A DNA stretch of 64,000 nt from JAFGBI01 sp964454025 (GTDB lineage: Bacteria; Myxococcota_A; Polyangia; Polyangiales; Polyangiaceae), in the NCBI GenBank assembly GCA_964454025.1, contig CAYVRP010000030.1:1-64000 (forward strand), given 5' to 3'. Below, one piece after another: positions 43,019 to 51,628 of this stretch. The stretch's first letter is position 1; each line of letters starts with the position of its first letter. The notes under the pieces are model-generated. The model ran no database searches. It was not told the DNA's origin and saw only the letters and a list, made by a program, of their open reading frames with translations. The position numbers were made by a program, and so were the translations under genes.

Positions 43019-45670
43019 TCAGAGCGCCCAGGCGGCGCGCGTGTTGCGCAGCGTCGCCAACAGCTCGTGAGCGCCGGACTGACGCGCCGCCTCGATGGCC
43101 TGGTCGATGTAGGCGCGCGCCTCCTCGCCGCGCTGGCGGCCGTGCGCGACCTCCGCCAGGACGCGGAGCACGCGCGCGCGGTCGGGGCTGCTCGGCGCGG
43201 CGATGTCGAGGGCCTCGCGCAGCACCCCCTCGGCGTCAGCGTGGGCGCCGGAGCGGGCCAGCGCCGCGCCCAGCTTGCGCCCGAAGATCAGCATCGCCTG
43301 CAAGGGGTCGTCGAGCTCTCCGCGCGCCAGCTCGCGCCGCGCGAGCTCGAGCCCGCGGCGCAGCGAGAGCACCTCCGACGGGAGATCGCCCCGCGCCCAG
43401 GCCCGCTCGGCGACCTGCTCGAGCAGCAGGAGCGCGGAGAGGGACTCGCCGGCGTGGTAGGCGTGGTGCGCCCGCACCTCGAGCGGCGCGGCCCGCTTCT
43501 CCCAGCACTGCAGCGCCTTGACGTGCAGGTCGCGCCGGACGGCGGCGGGCGTGCCCAGCAGCACGATCTCGTGGATCAGGGGGTGCGCCGTCGACACCAG
43601 CGCCCCCGAGCGCTCGACCATCCCCGCCTGCACGAGGTCCTCCAAGATCGGCTCGACCTCGAGCTGCCGGGGGAGGATCTTCGTCAGCAGAACGGGCTCG
43701 ATGCGGTCGCCGAGCACGGCCAGCGCCTGCAGGACGATGCGGGCGCTCTGCTGGAGGAAGTCCACGCGCTGGGCGATGAGGTCCGCCAGCCGCGGCGGCG
43801 GCTCGCCGACCACGTCCTGCGCGTGACGGAGGAGCTGCTCCACGTACATCGGCAGGACGCCGCGCCCCTCGCCGTTCAGGGCGCGGAGCCGATCTCCGGA
43901 GCGGTGCTTCGGCAGGAGCCGCGTGGCCGCGGGGGGCGACAGCCCGCCCATGACGCGCGTCGGGTGATCCGCGCCCCAGCCGGCGTCGAACCCGGGGCCG
44001 TGGCCCGCCAGCACCAGGAGCGAGCAGCGCGGTGGGTCCGCCAGCACGTCCGCCAGGGCCTGCCGGCTCGGCCCGTCGACGCGGTGGAGCTCGTCCACGA
44101 GGAGCAGCACCCGCGCTCGGCCGCGCCCGGCGGCGGCCTGCAGCGCCCAGCGGAAGGCCTCCGTGACCGCGTGCCGACGCTCCACGGGAGACCGGCGGTC
44201 GGTCTTGGGCGGCACGCCGCTCAGGATCATCTCGAGACCGCGCCGGACCTCGGCGGTCGCGCGCCGACCGCCCTCCGCGAGGAGCGTCTGCTCGCTGTGC
44301 CCGGTGAGCTGCAGGATCGCCTCCCGGACCGTGTGGTAGGCGACCTCGGCCCAGTAGGGGTCGGGCTGGGCGCGGGCCACGAAGTCCCCGGCGGCCTCGG
44401 CGCGGCTGGCGAACTCGTTCAACAGCCGTGTCTTGCCCGCGCCCGACTCGGCGACGATGCGGGCGCCGACGACCGCGTCACGGGCCTCTCGCCGCCGCTC
44501 CTCCAACCACGCGAGCTCCTCCTCCCGCCCCACCAGCGGCAGCGGCAGGAGCGACGCGGGCAGGCGGTCCGCGGTGCCGCTGGGGACGAGCGGCGCGCCG
44601 CACTCGCCGCAGAACTTGGTGGTCTGGACCAGGTGCCCGCAGGTCGGGCAGACCGTCGTCGCGGGCGCGGCCACGGGCGACCGCGAAGGCCTCACCGTCA
44701 CCACCTCGAGGGCTTCCCGGAGCGCGTCCGCGAATTCGAGGGCATCCTGGTAGCGCCGACCCGGATCCTTCTCCAGCGCGCGCAGGGTGACGTCGACGAG
44801 CGAGGCCGGGATGTCGCGTTCGGGGGCGACCTGGCGCGGATCGGGGACCGGGATCGACAGGTGCATCATCACCACCTGCGTCGGGCTCTCGGCCTCGAAC
44901 GGCAGGCGCCCGGTGAGGAGCTGGAACAGCACCACGCCGAGCGCGTACAGGTCGCTGCGGCCGTCGACCGGATCGCCCCGGCCCTGCTCCGGGGCCATGT
45001 AGTCCGGGGTCCCGCACACGATGCCGGGGCTGGTCACGCTCGGGCTCGCGGCGTCGGCGCGCAGCTTGGCGAGGCCGAAGTCCAGCACCTTCACGAAGTA
45101 CCCGCCGCGCCGGAGCGGCTCGAGGATGATGTTCTCGGGCTTGAGGTCCCGGTGAATGATCCCAAGATCGTGGGCCTCGCCCAGCGCCGCGAGGACCTGG
45201 CGCAGCACGTCGACGATGCGGGCGAAGGGCAAAGGCCCCTCCTCGTAGGCGACGCGCGCGAGGTCCTTGCCGCGCAAGAACTCCATCACGATGTAGGGCT
45301 GGCCGTCGTCGGTGCGCCCGAAGTCGAACACGGTGATGGAGTTCGGGTGGTTGAGCTGCGACGCCGCGCGCGCCTCGGTGAGGAAGCGCGCCGCCGAGTC
45401 CTCGTCCGAGAGCAGGTGCGGGTGGATGATCTTCACGGCGACGGTGCGGCCGAGCAGGCTCTGCTCGGCCCGGTACACGCGCCCCATCCCGCCGACGCTG
45501 ATGAGATCGAGGATGTGGTAGCCGCCGGGGAGCGTGCGGCCGACGAACTTGTCATCCGTCTTGGAGCCCATCGTGCCGACCGGGAACCCGCACGCCGCGC
45601 AGTACTGCTGTCCCACGGGGTAGGGCGCGGCACACTGCGGACACAGGGCAGGTTGGGTTTCCCTTCGCAT
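43019..45670 (-). CDS. PknK-like Ser/Thr kinase fused to zinc ribbons and an AAA/STAND ATPase
   Basis: An 883-residue multidomain signalling protein. Order: N-terminal zinc ribbon (C10, C13, C24, C27), Hanks-type kinase (about 50-325: SVGGMG glycine loop, Lys80, HRDLKPEN with Asp175, DFG, APEQ), a second zinc ribbon (C341, C344, C354, C357), then an AAA16-type ATPase that begins LVGREEELAWLEERRREA with Walker A ESGAGKT (408-414) and LLLVDELHRVD as Walker B, and a helical TPR-like C-terminus. Such kinase-ATPase proteins act as signal-driven scaffolds, often controlling transcription factors. It diverges from the MshEN gene; a large palindrome lies between. Confidence 0.9.
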   Translation of the reverse strand: MRRETQPALCPQCAAPYPVGQQYCAACGFPVGTMGSKTDDKFVGRTLPGGYHILDLISVGGMGRVYRAEQSLLGRTVAVKIIHPHLLSDEDSAARFLTEARAASQLNHPNSITVFDFGRTDDGQPYIVMEFLRGKDLARVAYEEGPLPFARIVDVLRQVLAALGEAHDLGIIHRDLKPENIILEPLRRGGYFVKVLDFGLAKLRADAASPSVTSPGIVCGTPDYMAPEQGRGDPVDGRSDLYALGVVLFQLLTGRLPFEAESPTQVVMMHLSIPVPDPRQVAPERDIPASLVDVTLRALEKDPGRRYQDALEFADALREALEVVTVRPSRSPVAAPATTVCPTCGHLVQTTKFCGECGAPLVPSGTADRLPASLLPLPLVGREEELAWLEERRREARDAVVGARIVAESGAGKTRLLNEFASRAEAAGDFVARAQPDPYWAEVAYHTVREAILQLTGHSEQTLLAEGGRRATAEVRRGLEMILSGVPPKTDRRSPVERRHAVTEAFRWALQAAAGRGRARVLLLVDELHRVDGPSRQALADVLADPPRCSLLVLAGHGPGFDAGWGADHPTRVMGGLSPPAATRLLPKHRSGDRLRALNGEGRGVLPMYVEQLLRHAQDVVGEPPPRLADLIAQRVDFLQQSARIVLQALAVLGDRIEPVLLTKILPRQLEVEPILEDLVQAGMVERSGALVSTAHPLIHEIVLLGTPAAVRRDLHVKALQCWEKRAAPLEVRAHHAYHAGESLSALLLLEQVAERAWARGDLPSEVLSLRRGLELARRELARGELDDPLQAMLIFGRKLGAALARSGAHADAEGVLREALDIAAPSSPDRARVLRVLAEVAHGRQRGEEARAYIDQAIEAARQSGAHELLATLRNTRAAWAL

Positions 45671-45772
45671 CCCGGATCGGCGGCGGAGCCAGTGCGGCCC
45701 GGCTCACTCCGCGGGCCCAGCATAATCCGGATCCAGACTCGGCGTAGTAGCCAAGACGAGGAGCGAGCCCGA

Positions 45773-45806
45773 GCGCCGCGCCTGGCCCGAGGGCCAGGCG
45801 CGGCGC
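45773..45806. repeat. 34-bp perfect palindrome (16-bp arms, 2-nt centre)
   Basis: GCGCCGCGCCTGGCCC (45773-45788) and GGGCCAGGCGCGGCGC (45791-45806) flank GA without a single mismatch. It stands 51 bp upstream of the MshEN start and 102 bp upstream of the PknK-like start, in a divergent promoter region. It could be a dimeric operator, a cruciform or an attenuating hairpin. Confidence 0.7.
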
Positions 45807-45842
45807 CGGTCCGACGTGGTGCCCTCGCCCCGGTGGCGGGTG

Positions 45843-45848
45843 TAGCCT
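45843..45848 (+). promoter_or_regulatory. Candidate -10 hexamer (TAGCCT) for the MshEN gene
   Basis: TAGCCT ends exactly 9 nt before ATG 45858 with no Shine-Dalgarno sequence, matching the recurrent TAnnCT-N9-start arrangement. The big palindrome ends 36 nt upstream of it, close to where a -35 element would lie. Confidence 0.35.
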
Positions 45849-45857
45849 GTCCCCGCC

Positions 45858-46883
45858 ATGGGCGATCACGTACGGCTGGGGGAGCTACTGGTCGATGCCA
45901 AGGCGATCTCGCGCCAGGACCTGGAGGCGGCCCTGGAGCGACAGAAGACCGCCGGCCGCCGCCTCGGGGTGCTGCTCGCCGAGGCGGGGTTGGTCACCGA
46001 GACGCAGGTGACCCAGATCCTCAGCCAGCAGCTGTCCGTCCCCTGGGTGTCGCTCTATCACATCGACTTCTCCCGGCAGCTGCTGGATCTGGTGCCGCGC
46101 GAGGTGGCCGAGCGCTGCTGCCTGGTGCCCATCTTCGTCCGGCGCACGCGTGACGGCGCCGAGACGCTCTACGTGGCGATGGATGATCCGACCGACGAGC
46201 GCGCTCGGGAGGAGGTCGCGCGCTGCGCTGGCCTCCCCGTGCGCGCGATGATCGCGGCTCCGTCCGACATCGCCGCCGCCATCCGCGCCTACTACGGTCG
46301 TCCGTCGCTCGGCCCCGCGCCGACGACCGGCGCGATCGTCGGGGGGGAGCCGCCGCCGGCGCCCGCGGCGCGGCCGCCGGCCCCCGCCGCCCCTGCGGCG
46401 CCGCCGCCCGGGACCCGGGGCTCCCCTCCGGTCGCTCCAGGGGCGTCGTCGCCCTCGGGTCCCGCCGCGGGGCTGCCTCCCGCGCCGGGCGGCCCCGGCG
46501 CCCGCCCGGCGGAGGAGCCCGAGCCCGACAGCGGCGTTCCCGTCTCGGCGCGCGAGTCCTCGATGCCGCGCCCCCGGCACGGCGCGCGAAAGCGGATGAT
46601 CACGCTCACGCTGCTCGACGGGACGCACGTGACGCTGCCCGCGCGCGGGCGCTCGGAGCCGCCCGCGTCCGACGCGGAGAGCGGCGCCGCGGACGCGCTC
46701 ACCGCGCGCGACCTCGTGAGCGCGCTGCGCGCGGCCGCGCACGGCGCCGACGCATCCGAGGTGCTCGGCGACGCTGGCCGGTGGGAGAACCTCTTCGCGG
46801 CCATGCTCTCGCTGCTGCTGCGCAAGCACCTCATCGCCGACTGGGAATTCGTCGCGGAGCTCGAGCGGTTGAAGAAGCGCTAG
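45858..46883 (+). CDS. Free-standing MshEN (PilB/GspE N-terminal) domain protein
   Basis: A 341-residue cytoplasmic protein. Residues 1-150 match the N-terminal domain of type IV pilus/type II secretion ATPases: LGELLVDAKAISRQDLEAAL and RRLGVLLAEAGLVTETQVTQ followed by ILSQQL, which fits the RLGxxLxxxGxxxxxxLxxxLxxQ pattern that binds cyclic di-GMP in MshE. A Pro/Ala-rich linker (about 155-235) and a short helical C-terminus follow. The ATPase core is absent, so it is not a motor; it is more likely a sensor or adaptor. It diverges from the PknK-like kinase. Confidence 0.8.
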   Translation: MGDHVRLGELLVDAKAISRQDLEAALERQKTAGRRLGVLLAEAGLVTETQVTQILSQQLSVPWVSLYHIDFSRQLLDLVPREVAERCCLVPIFVRRTRDGAETLYVAMDDPTDERAREEVARCAGLPVRAMIAAPSDIAAAIRAYYGRPSLGPAPTTGAIVGGEPPPAPAARPPAPAAPAAPPPGTRGSPPVAPGASSPSGPAAGLPPAPGGPGARPAEEPEPDSGVPVSARESSMPRPRHGARKRMITLTLLDGTHVTLPARGRSEPPASDAESGAADALTARDLVSALRAAAHGADASEVLGDAGRWENLFAAMLSLLLRKHLIADWEFVAELERLKKR

Positions 46884-47036
46884 GTCGGCCGTCGCGTCGA
46901 GCGCCACTCCGGGCGGCGGGCAGGCTCGATGGTCCCTCCCGGTGCCGCCGGCGGCGCGCCCTGCCGCCCCGGGGGGGGACCGCGACGCGAGCCCGGCGCG
47001 GTGCGGCGGCCTGGGATAGGCTCGGGGACTCCGCCC

Positions 47037-48464
47037 ATGGCTGACCCCGGAGACTCCCTCTCGGTCGCCGAGCTCCTGCGGCGCTTGCGCCGCGCCGTGG
47101 AGCTCGCCGCGCCCGGCACCTGGGTCGACGGGGAGGTGGGCTCGCTGCGCTGGGTGACCAACGGTCACGCGTACTTCACGCTGAAGGACGAGCAGGAGGA
47201 CGCGGTCGTCGACTGTGTGCTCTTTCGCAGCCAGGTCGTCGCCGCCCGCCGGCACCTCGCCGACGGCGCGCGGCTCCAGGTGTTCGCGAAGGGGACCGTC
47301 TACTTGCCGCGAGGGCGGCTGCAGCTGGTGATCGACCGGGTCCGACCCCAGGGTCGCGGGGCGCTGCTCGAGGCCCTCGAGCGCCTCCGGCTCCGCCTCG
47401 CCGAAGAGGGGCTCTTCGCGAGCGAGCGCAAGCGCTCGCTCCCGGACGAGCCGCGGGTCATCGCCGTCGTGACCAGCGCCACCGGCGCGGCGTTCCAGGA
47501 CGTACGAACGGTGGCCTTCCGTCGCGGCGGCGCGCGCCTGCTCCTGGTGCCGGCGCTGGTGCAGGGGGACGGGGCGCCGGAGAGCCTGGTGCGGGCGCTC
47601 GCGCTGGCCGCGCAGCACCCCGAGGTGGACGTCGTCATCGTCGGTCGCGGCGGGGGCTCGTTCGAGGACCTGCAGGCGTTCAACGACGAGCGGGTGGTCC
47701 GCGCCATCGCCGGCTCACCGGTGCCCGTCGTCAGCGCCGTCGGCCACGAGATCGACACCACCCTGGCCGACCTCGCGGCGGACGTCCGCGCGGCGACCCC
47801 GTCGCAGGCCGCGGAGCTCGTGGTGCGCGACGCGGCGGCTCGGCGCGCCCGGATCGCGAGGCTGACCCAGGCGCTCGCGCGTGCGGCGCGGGCGCGCCTG
47901 CTCGAGGACGGCGCGGTGGTCGCCCGGCTGCGGCGTGCCTTGATCGATCCCCGGTTCCTGATCGCCGATCGCCAGCAGCAGCTCGACGAGCTCCGCGCCC
48001 GGTCGGAGCGGCTCCTGCGCCGGGCGCTCGCGCGCTGGCGGCAAGCCGTCGCCCTGCTGGCCCGGCGTGTCGTCGCCCGCCACCCGCGGGCGGTGGTGCT
48101 CGCCGCGGGGCGGGAGCTCGGTCGTCACCGCGGGGCGCTCGTCGTGGCGGTGCGAGCGCGCCTGGGGGAGGAGCAGCGGCGCCTGGCCGGCGCGGCGGCG
48201 CGTCTCGACGCGCTCTCGCCCCTCGGCGTGCTCGGGCGCGGCTACGCCATCGTGGTGCGCCGCGCTCCGGGGATCGGACCGGCCGAGCTGGCGTCCGTGT
48301 CTCGGCCCGAAGCTCGGGTGGTGCGGTCGGCGGCCGAGCTGAGCGTGGGGGAGTCGGTTTCGGTGCGGCTGGGGAAGGGACGGATTGACGCCACCGTCAC
48401 GAACGTGCACCGTGGCGAGGAAGCCGGTACGGCGGGGACGCTGAGCAGCCGGGGGAGCGAATGA
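47037..48464 (+). CDS. xseA: Exodeoxyribonuclease VII large subunit
   Basis: A 475-residue nuclease subunit. It has the N-terminal OB-fold (VDGEVGSLRWVTNGHAYFTLKDEQ), the catalytic-domain segments PRVIAVVTSATGAAFQDV, VVIVGRGGGSFEDLQAFNDE and VSAVGHEIDTTLADLAADVRAATPSQAAEL, a long coiled-coil region and the C-terminal barrel segment (SPLGVLGRGYAIV). With XseB it degrades single-stranded DNA to short oligonucleotides. xseB is not adjacent. A TAGGCT hexamer lies 14 nt before ATG 47037. Its stop overlaps the start of the glycogen debranching gene (ATGA). Confidence 0.94.
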   Translation: MADPGDSLSVAELLRRLRRAVELAAPGTWVDGEVGSLRWVTNGHAYFTLKDEQEDAVVDCVLFRSQVVAARRHLADGARLQVFAKGTVYLPRGRLQLVIDRVRPQGRGALLEALERLRLRLAEEGLFASERKRSLPDEPRVIAVVTSATGAAFQDVRTVAFRRGGARLLLVPALVQGDGAPESLVRALALAAQHPEVDVVIVGRGGGSFEDLQAFNDERVVRAIAGSPVPVVSAVGHEIDTTLADLAADVRAATPSQAAELVVRDAAARRARIARLTQALARAARARLLEDGAVVARLRRALIDPRFLIADRQQQLDELRARSERLLRRALARWRQAVALLARRVVARHPRAVVLAAGRELGRHRGALVVAVRARLGEEQRRLAGAAARLDALSPLGVLGRGYAIVVRRAPGIGPAELASVSRPEARVVRSAAELSVGESVSVRLGKGRIDATVTNVHRGEEAGTAGTLSSRGSE

Positions 48465-50506
48465 CGGAAGGGCCTCGCGACCAGGAGCTTGCGGGCGAGA
48501 GCCCCTCGCCGGAGTGCTCGGCGGGGTCGAGCCTGCGGGACGGGCCCTTCCGGTGCGTGGAGACGAACGGGGAGCTGGAGCCGGCGACGAGCCTCGAGTG
48601 GTTGCACACGAACGGCGCCGGCGCCTACGCCATGAGCACCGTCGCGCTGATGCACACGCGGCGGACCCACGGGGTGCTCGTGGCGGCGCTAGATCCCCCG
48701 CTCGACCGGCACGTCATGCTGAGCCACGGCGAGATGGTGCTGACCGTCGGGGGGCGGTCGTTCCGCCTCTCGACGCACCAGTTCCCCAACATCGCGCCGA
48801 CGCCGGGCTACCGCAACCTCCGGCGCTTCTGCCAGGATCCGCTCCCCCACTGGATCTACGACCTCGGCGGCGCGCGCTTCGAACGCCGGATCGCGCTGGT
48901 GCGGGGCCTCAACGCGGTCGTGCTCTGCTACCTCTGGCACGGCCCCGAGCCGGCCGTGTTGAGCGTCCGTCCCCTGATGCCCTTCCGCCCCATCCACGCG
49001 CTGATGCGGGAGCACGGCGCCATGGTCCAGCGCGTGAGCCTGCGCCAGGGTGAGGTCGAGGTGCAGCCGATGGCCCACCTGCCCCCGATGAACTTCCGAC
49101 ACTCCGGGGTGTTCGTGGGGTCCCCGGACTGGTGGCGGCGCTTCGAGTACGTGGTCGAGCGGGAGTCCGGCGCCGACTTCGTCGAGGACATGTGGACTCC
49201 GGGGACCTTCGACCTCGAGCTCGCGCCGGGCCGCCCCGCCTACCTCGTCGCGGGCGTCGGCGGGCTGCCCGATCGCGCCCCCGAGGAGCTGATGCGCGAC
49301 ACGGAGCGGCACGAGCTCGCGCAAGATCCGGGGCCCGAGCGGCCGCGCTCGGTCCGGGCTCTGTCGGTGGCGGCCGAGCAATTCTGCGCGCTCGAGTGCG
49401 CGCGCCCCGCGGTGATCGCGGGTTATCCGTCGCTCGACGCCATCACGCGCGACGCCCTCGTCGCCCTCCCCGGGCTGTTGCTGGCCCGCGGCCGGATCAC
49501 CGCGGCGCGGGAGGTGCTCGACACGTTGGTGCGGCACCAACGGCGGGGGCTCCTGCCGTTTCGCCTCCCGTCCAGTGAAGCCGGGCCGTTGCCGAGCGCG
49601 CCGGACGCGACCCTCTGGCTGTTCGAGGCGGTGCGCGAGCTCGTCGACCGCGTCGGGGTCGACGACGAGTTCGTCCGCCGCCGGCTCTTCCCGTACCTCT
49701 GTCGCGCGTTCGCCCGGCTCCGGAACGGTCGTCGCTACGGGGTGTGGATGACCGCCGAGGGCCTCCTCGCGAACTGGCTCGACGGCGTCCCCTTGACCTG
49801 GATGGACGCCCGCTTCGGCGATCGCATCGTGACCCCGCGCCGGGGGCTCGCGGTCGAGCAGCAGGCGCTGTGGACGCGGGCGGCGGACCTCGTGACGCGG
49901 CTGGCGGCGGCCTACGGCTTCGCGTCGCTGGCGACCACCGCGGCCCGCATCGCGGCCCGCGCCAGGGCGGCGTTCCGCGAGCGCTTCTGGTGCAACGAGA
50001 CGGAGTATCCGTTCGACTGCATCAGCGAGGGGAGCGGGACGGCCGAGTCCTGGGCCGACGCCTCGATCCGACCGAACGCGCTCATCGCGCTGGCGGTCGA
50101 CCCGAGTCTCTTCGACGGGTGGCAGTCGGCGGCGATCATCGGCCGCGTTCGCGACGACCTGCTCACGCCGCGAGGCCTGCGCAGCCTCGCCCGGCGGGAG
50201 CCGGGCTACCGCGGCCATTGCGAGGGGGGGGCCGCGGAGCAGAACGGCGCCTACCACCAGGGGACGGCGTGGACGCACCTGCTCGGGTGCTACGTGCGCG
50301 CGAACCTGCGGCTCTCTCCGCAGGACCCGGGGCTGCGTCAGGAGCTCGAGCGGTGCATCGAGGGGGTGCTCGACGACGGCCTGGTGCTCGGCCAGGTCGC
50401 GCAGCTCGCCGACGGCGAGGCGCCGCACCGGTTTCGCGGCGCGACGGCCCAGGCGTGGGCCGTCGGGGAGCTCCTGCGGGCGCTGGTGGTCGATCTCGGC
50501 CGCTGA
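48461..50506 (+). CDS. Glycogen debranching enzyme (amylo-alpha-1,6-glucosidase)
   Basis: A 681-residue bacterial-type debranching enzyme. The N-terminal GDE domain (about 40-290) contains EWLHTNGAGAYAMSTVALMHTRRTHGVLV and the RRFEYVVERESGADFVEDMWTPG segment. The C-terminal (alpha/alpha)6 barrel includes PDATLWLFEAVRELV, WMDARFGDRIVTPRRGLAVEQQALW, ADASIRPNALIALAVD and GAYHQGTAWTHLLGCYVRA. It should hydrolyse the alpha-1,6 branch glucose of glycogen. ATG 48461 overlaps the xseA stop by 4 bp, so the pair is translationally coupled despite unrelated jobs. A histidine kinase/regulator pair follows 81 bp downstream. Confidence 0.9.
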   Translation: MTEGPRDQELAGESPSPECSAGSSLRDGPFRCVETNGELEPATSLEWLHTNGAGAYAMSTVALMHTRRTHGVLVAALDPPLDRHVMLSHGEMVLTVGGRSFRLSTHQFPNIAPTPGYRNLRRFCQDPLPHWIYDLGGARFERRIALVRGLNAVVLCYLWHGPEPAVLSVRPLMPFRPIHALMREHGAMVQRVSLRQGEVEVQPMAHLPPMNFRHSGVFVGSPDWWRRFEYVVERESGADFVEDMWTPGTFDLELAPGRPAYLVAGVGGLPDRAPEELMRDTERHELAQDPGPERPRSVRALSVAAEQFCALECARPAVIAGYPSLDAITRDALVALPGLLLARGRITAAREVLDTLVRHQRRGLLPFRLPSSEAGPLPSAPDATLWLFEAVRELVDRVGVDDEFVRRRLFPYLCRAFARLRNGRRYGVWMTAEGLLANWLDGVPLTWMDARFGDRIVTPRRGLAVEQQALWTRAADLVTRLAAAYGFASLATTAARIAARARAAFRERFWCNETEYPFDCISEGSGTAESWADASIRPNALIALAVDPSLFDGWQSAAIIGRVRDDLLTPRGLRSLARREPGYRGHCEGGAAEQNGAYHQGTAWTHLLGCYVRANLRLSPQDPGLRQELERCIEGVLDDGLVLGQVAQLADGEAPHRFRGATAQAWAVGELLRALVVDLGR

Positions 50507-50572
50507 TCGCGGGCGGCGGTGGGCGCCGCCGTGCCCCGGCGCCGCGGGCTCGCGCCGGGGCCAAGCTCCAGG

Positions 50573-50578
50573 GATACT
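50573..50578 (+). promoter_or_regulatory. Candidate -10 hexamer (GATACT) for the histidine kinase
   Basis: GATACT (4 of 6 to TATAAT) ends exactly 9 nt before ATG 50588; no Shine-Dalgarno sequence is present. Confidence 0.35.
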
Positions 50579-50587
50579 GGGCGCGCC

Positions 50588-51523
50588 ATGGTCGACCGCA
50601 GCGAAACCCCGGAGGGCTACCGACGGATCGTCCTCTCGCTGGTGCTGCTGGTGGTCGTCCCGACCTCGCTCCTGCTCACCGTCGGCGTTCTCCTGCTGTT
50701 CCTCGGCGACCCCACCGCCAACCTCCTGATGGGGATCCTCGTGATGGCGCTGTGCGGCGCGTTGGTCACCGGGGTGATCCTGGTGTGGGTGTTCGTCCGG
50801 CGCCAGGCCAGCGTCTCGGCGCTCCAGAGCGACTTCGTGTCCAAGGTGTCCCACGAGCTCCGGACGCCGCTCACGTCCATCCGCCTGTTCACCGAGACCC
50901 TGGCCCTCCGCCGCGGCGACCCCGAGGCGGAGCGGCGCTGCCTCGAGGGCCTCTCCCGCGAGAGCACCCGGCTCCAGGAGCTCATCGATCGGCTGCTCGA
51001 CTGGGGGCGGATGGAGAGCGGCCGGCGTCGGTACGAGATGACCCCCAGCGCCGCGCGGGACGTCATTAGAAGCGCGCTCAAGGCCTTCGACTCCTTCCGC
51101 GAGCGGCGACCCATCGATCTCCGGGTGGAGCTGGGCGACGCACCGCTGCCGGTCCACGTCGACCGGGGTTCGATGGCAGACGCGATCCTCAATCTGCTCA
51201 CCAACGCCGCCAAATACGGCGGCGATCCCGGGGAGGTGATCGTGCGCGCGACCCGCGCCGCCGGGACGGTCCGGATCAGCGTGACCGACAACGGGGCGGG
51301 CATCCCCCGGCCGGAGCAGCAACGCATCTTCCTGAAGTTCTACCGCGCCGACGATCGCCTCGCCCGCGAGCGCGAGGGATCGGGGCTCGGGCTCGCGATC
51401 GTCCGGCACGTCGTTCGCGCGCACCGAGGGCGGGTCGAGCTCGACAGCGGTCCGGGTCGGGGCAGCACCTTCACCGTCGTGCTCCCGGCCGCGGACGCCC
51501 AGTCGCCGCGCGCGCGCGGCTAG
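50588..51523 (+). CDS. Two-TM sensor histidine kinase
   Basis: A 311-residue membrane kinase. Two transmembrane helices (about 15-40 and 48-72: LSLVLLVVVPTSLLLTVGVLLLF; LMGILVMALCGALVTGVILVWVF) are joined by a very short loop, so it has no periplasmic sensor domain and probably senses within the membrane or through a partner. The core is complete: H-box FVSKVSHELRTPLTSIRLFT, N-box NLLTNAAKYGG, G1 DNGAGIPRPE, F-box, and G2 GSGLGLAIVRHVV. It is followed by a response regulator on the same strand (105 bp), its likely partner. Confidence 0.92.
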   Translation: MVDRSETPEGYRRIVLSLVLLVVVPTSLLLTVGVLLLFLGDPTANLLMGILVMALCGALVTGVILVWVFVRRQASVSALQSDFVSKVSHELRTPLTSIRLFTETLALRRGDPEAERRCLEGLSRESTRLQELIDRLLDWGRMESGRRRYEMTPSAARDVIRSALKAFDSFRERRPIDLRVELGDAPLPVHVDRGSMADAILNLLTNAAKYGGDPGEVIVRATRAAGTVRISVTDNGAGIPRPEQQRIFLKFYRADDRLAREREGSGLGLAIVRHVVRAHRGRVELDSGPGRGSTFTVVLPAADAQSPRARG

Positions 51524-51628
51524 CGCGGCGCCCGCGCGGTCCCCGCCCGCCCACCGGGGGCGGGGGAGGCGGCCGGGGTGGCCTTCCAGCGCCCGCCCGG
51601 GCAGAATCCGCGGGGACGAGCGACGACG

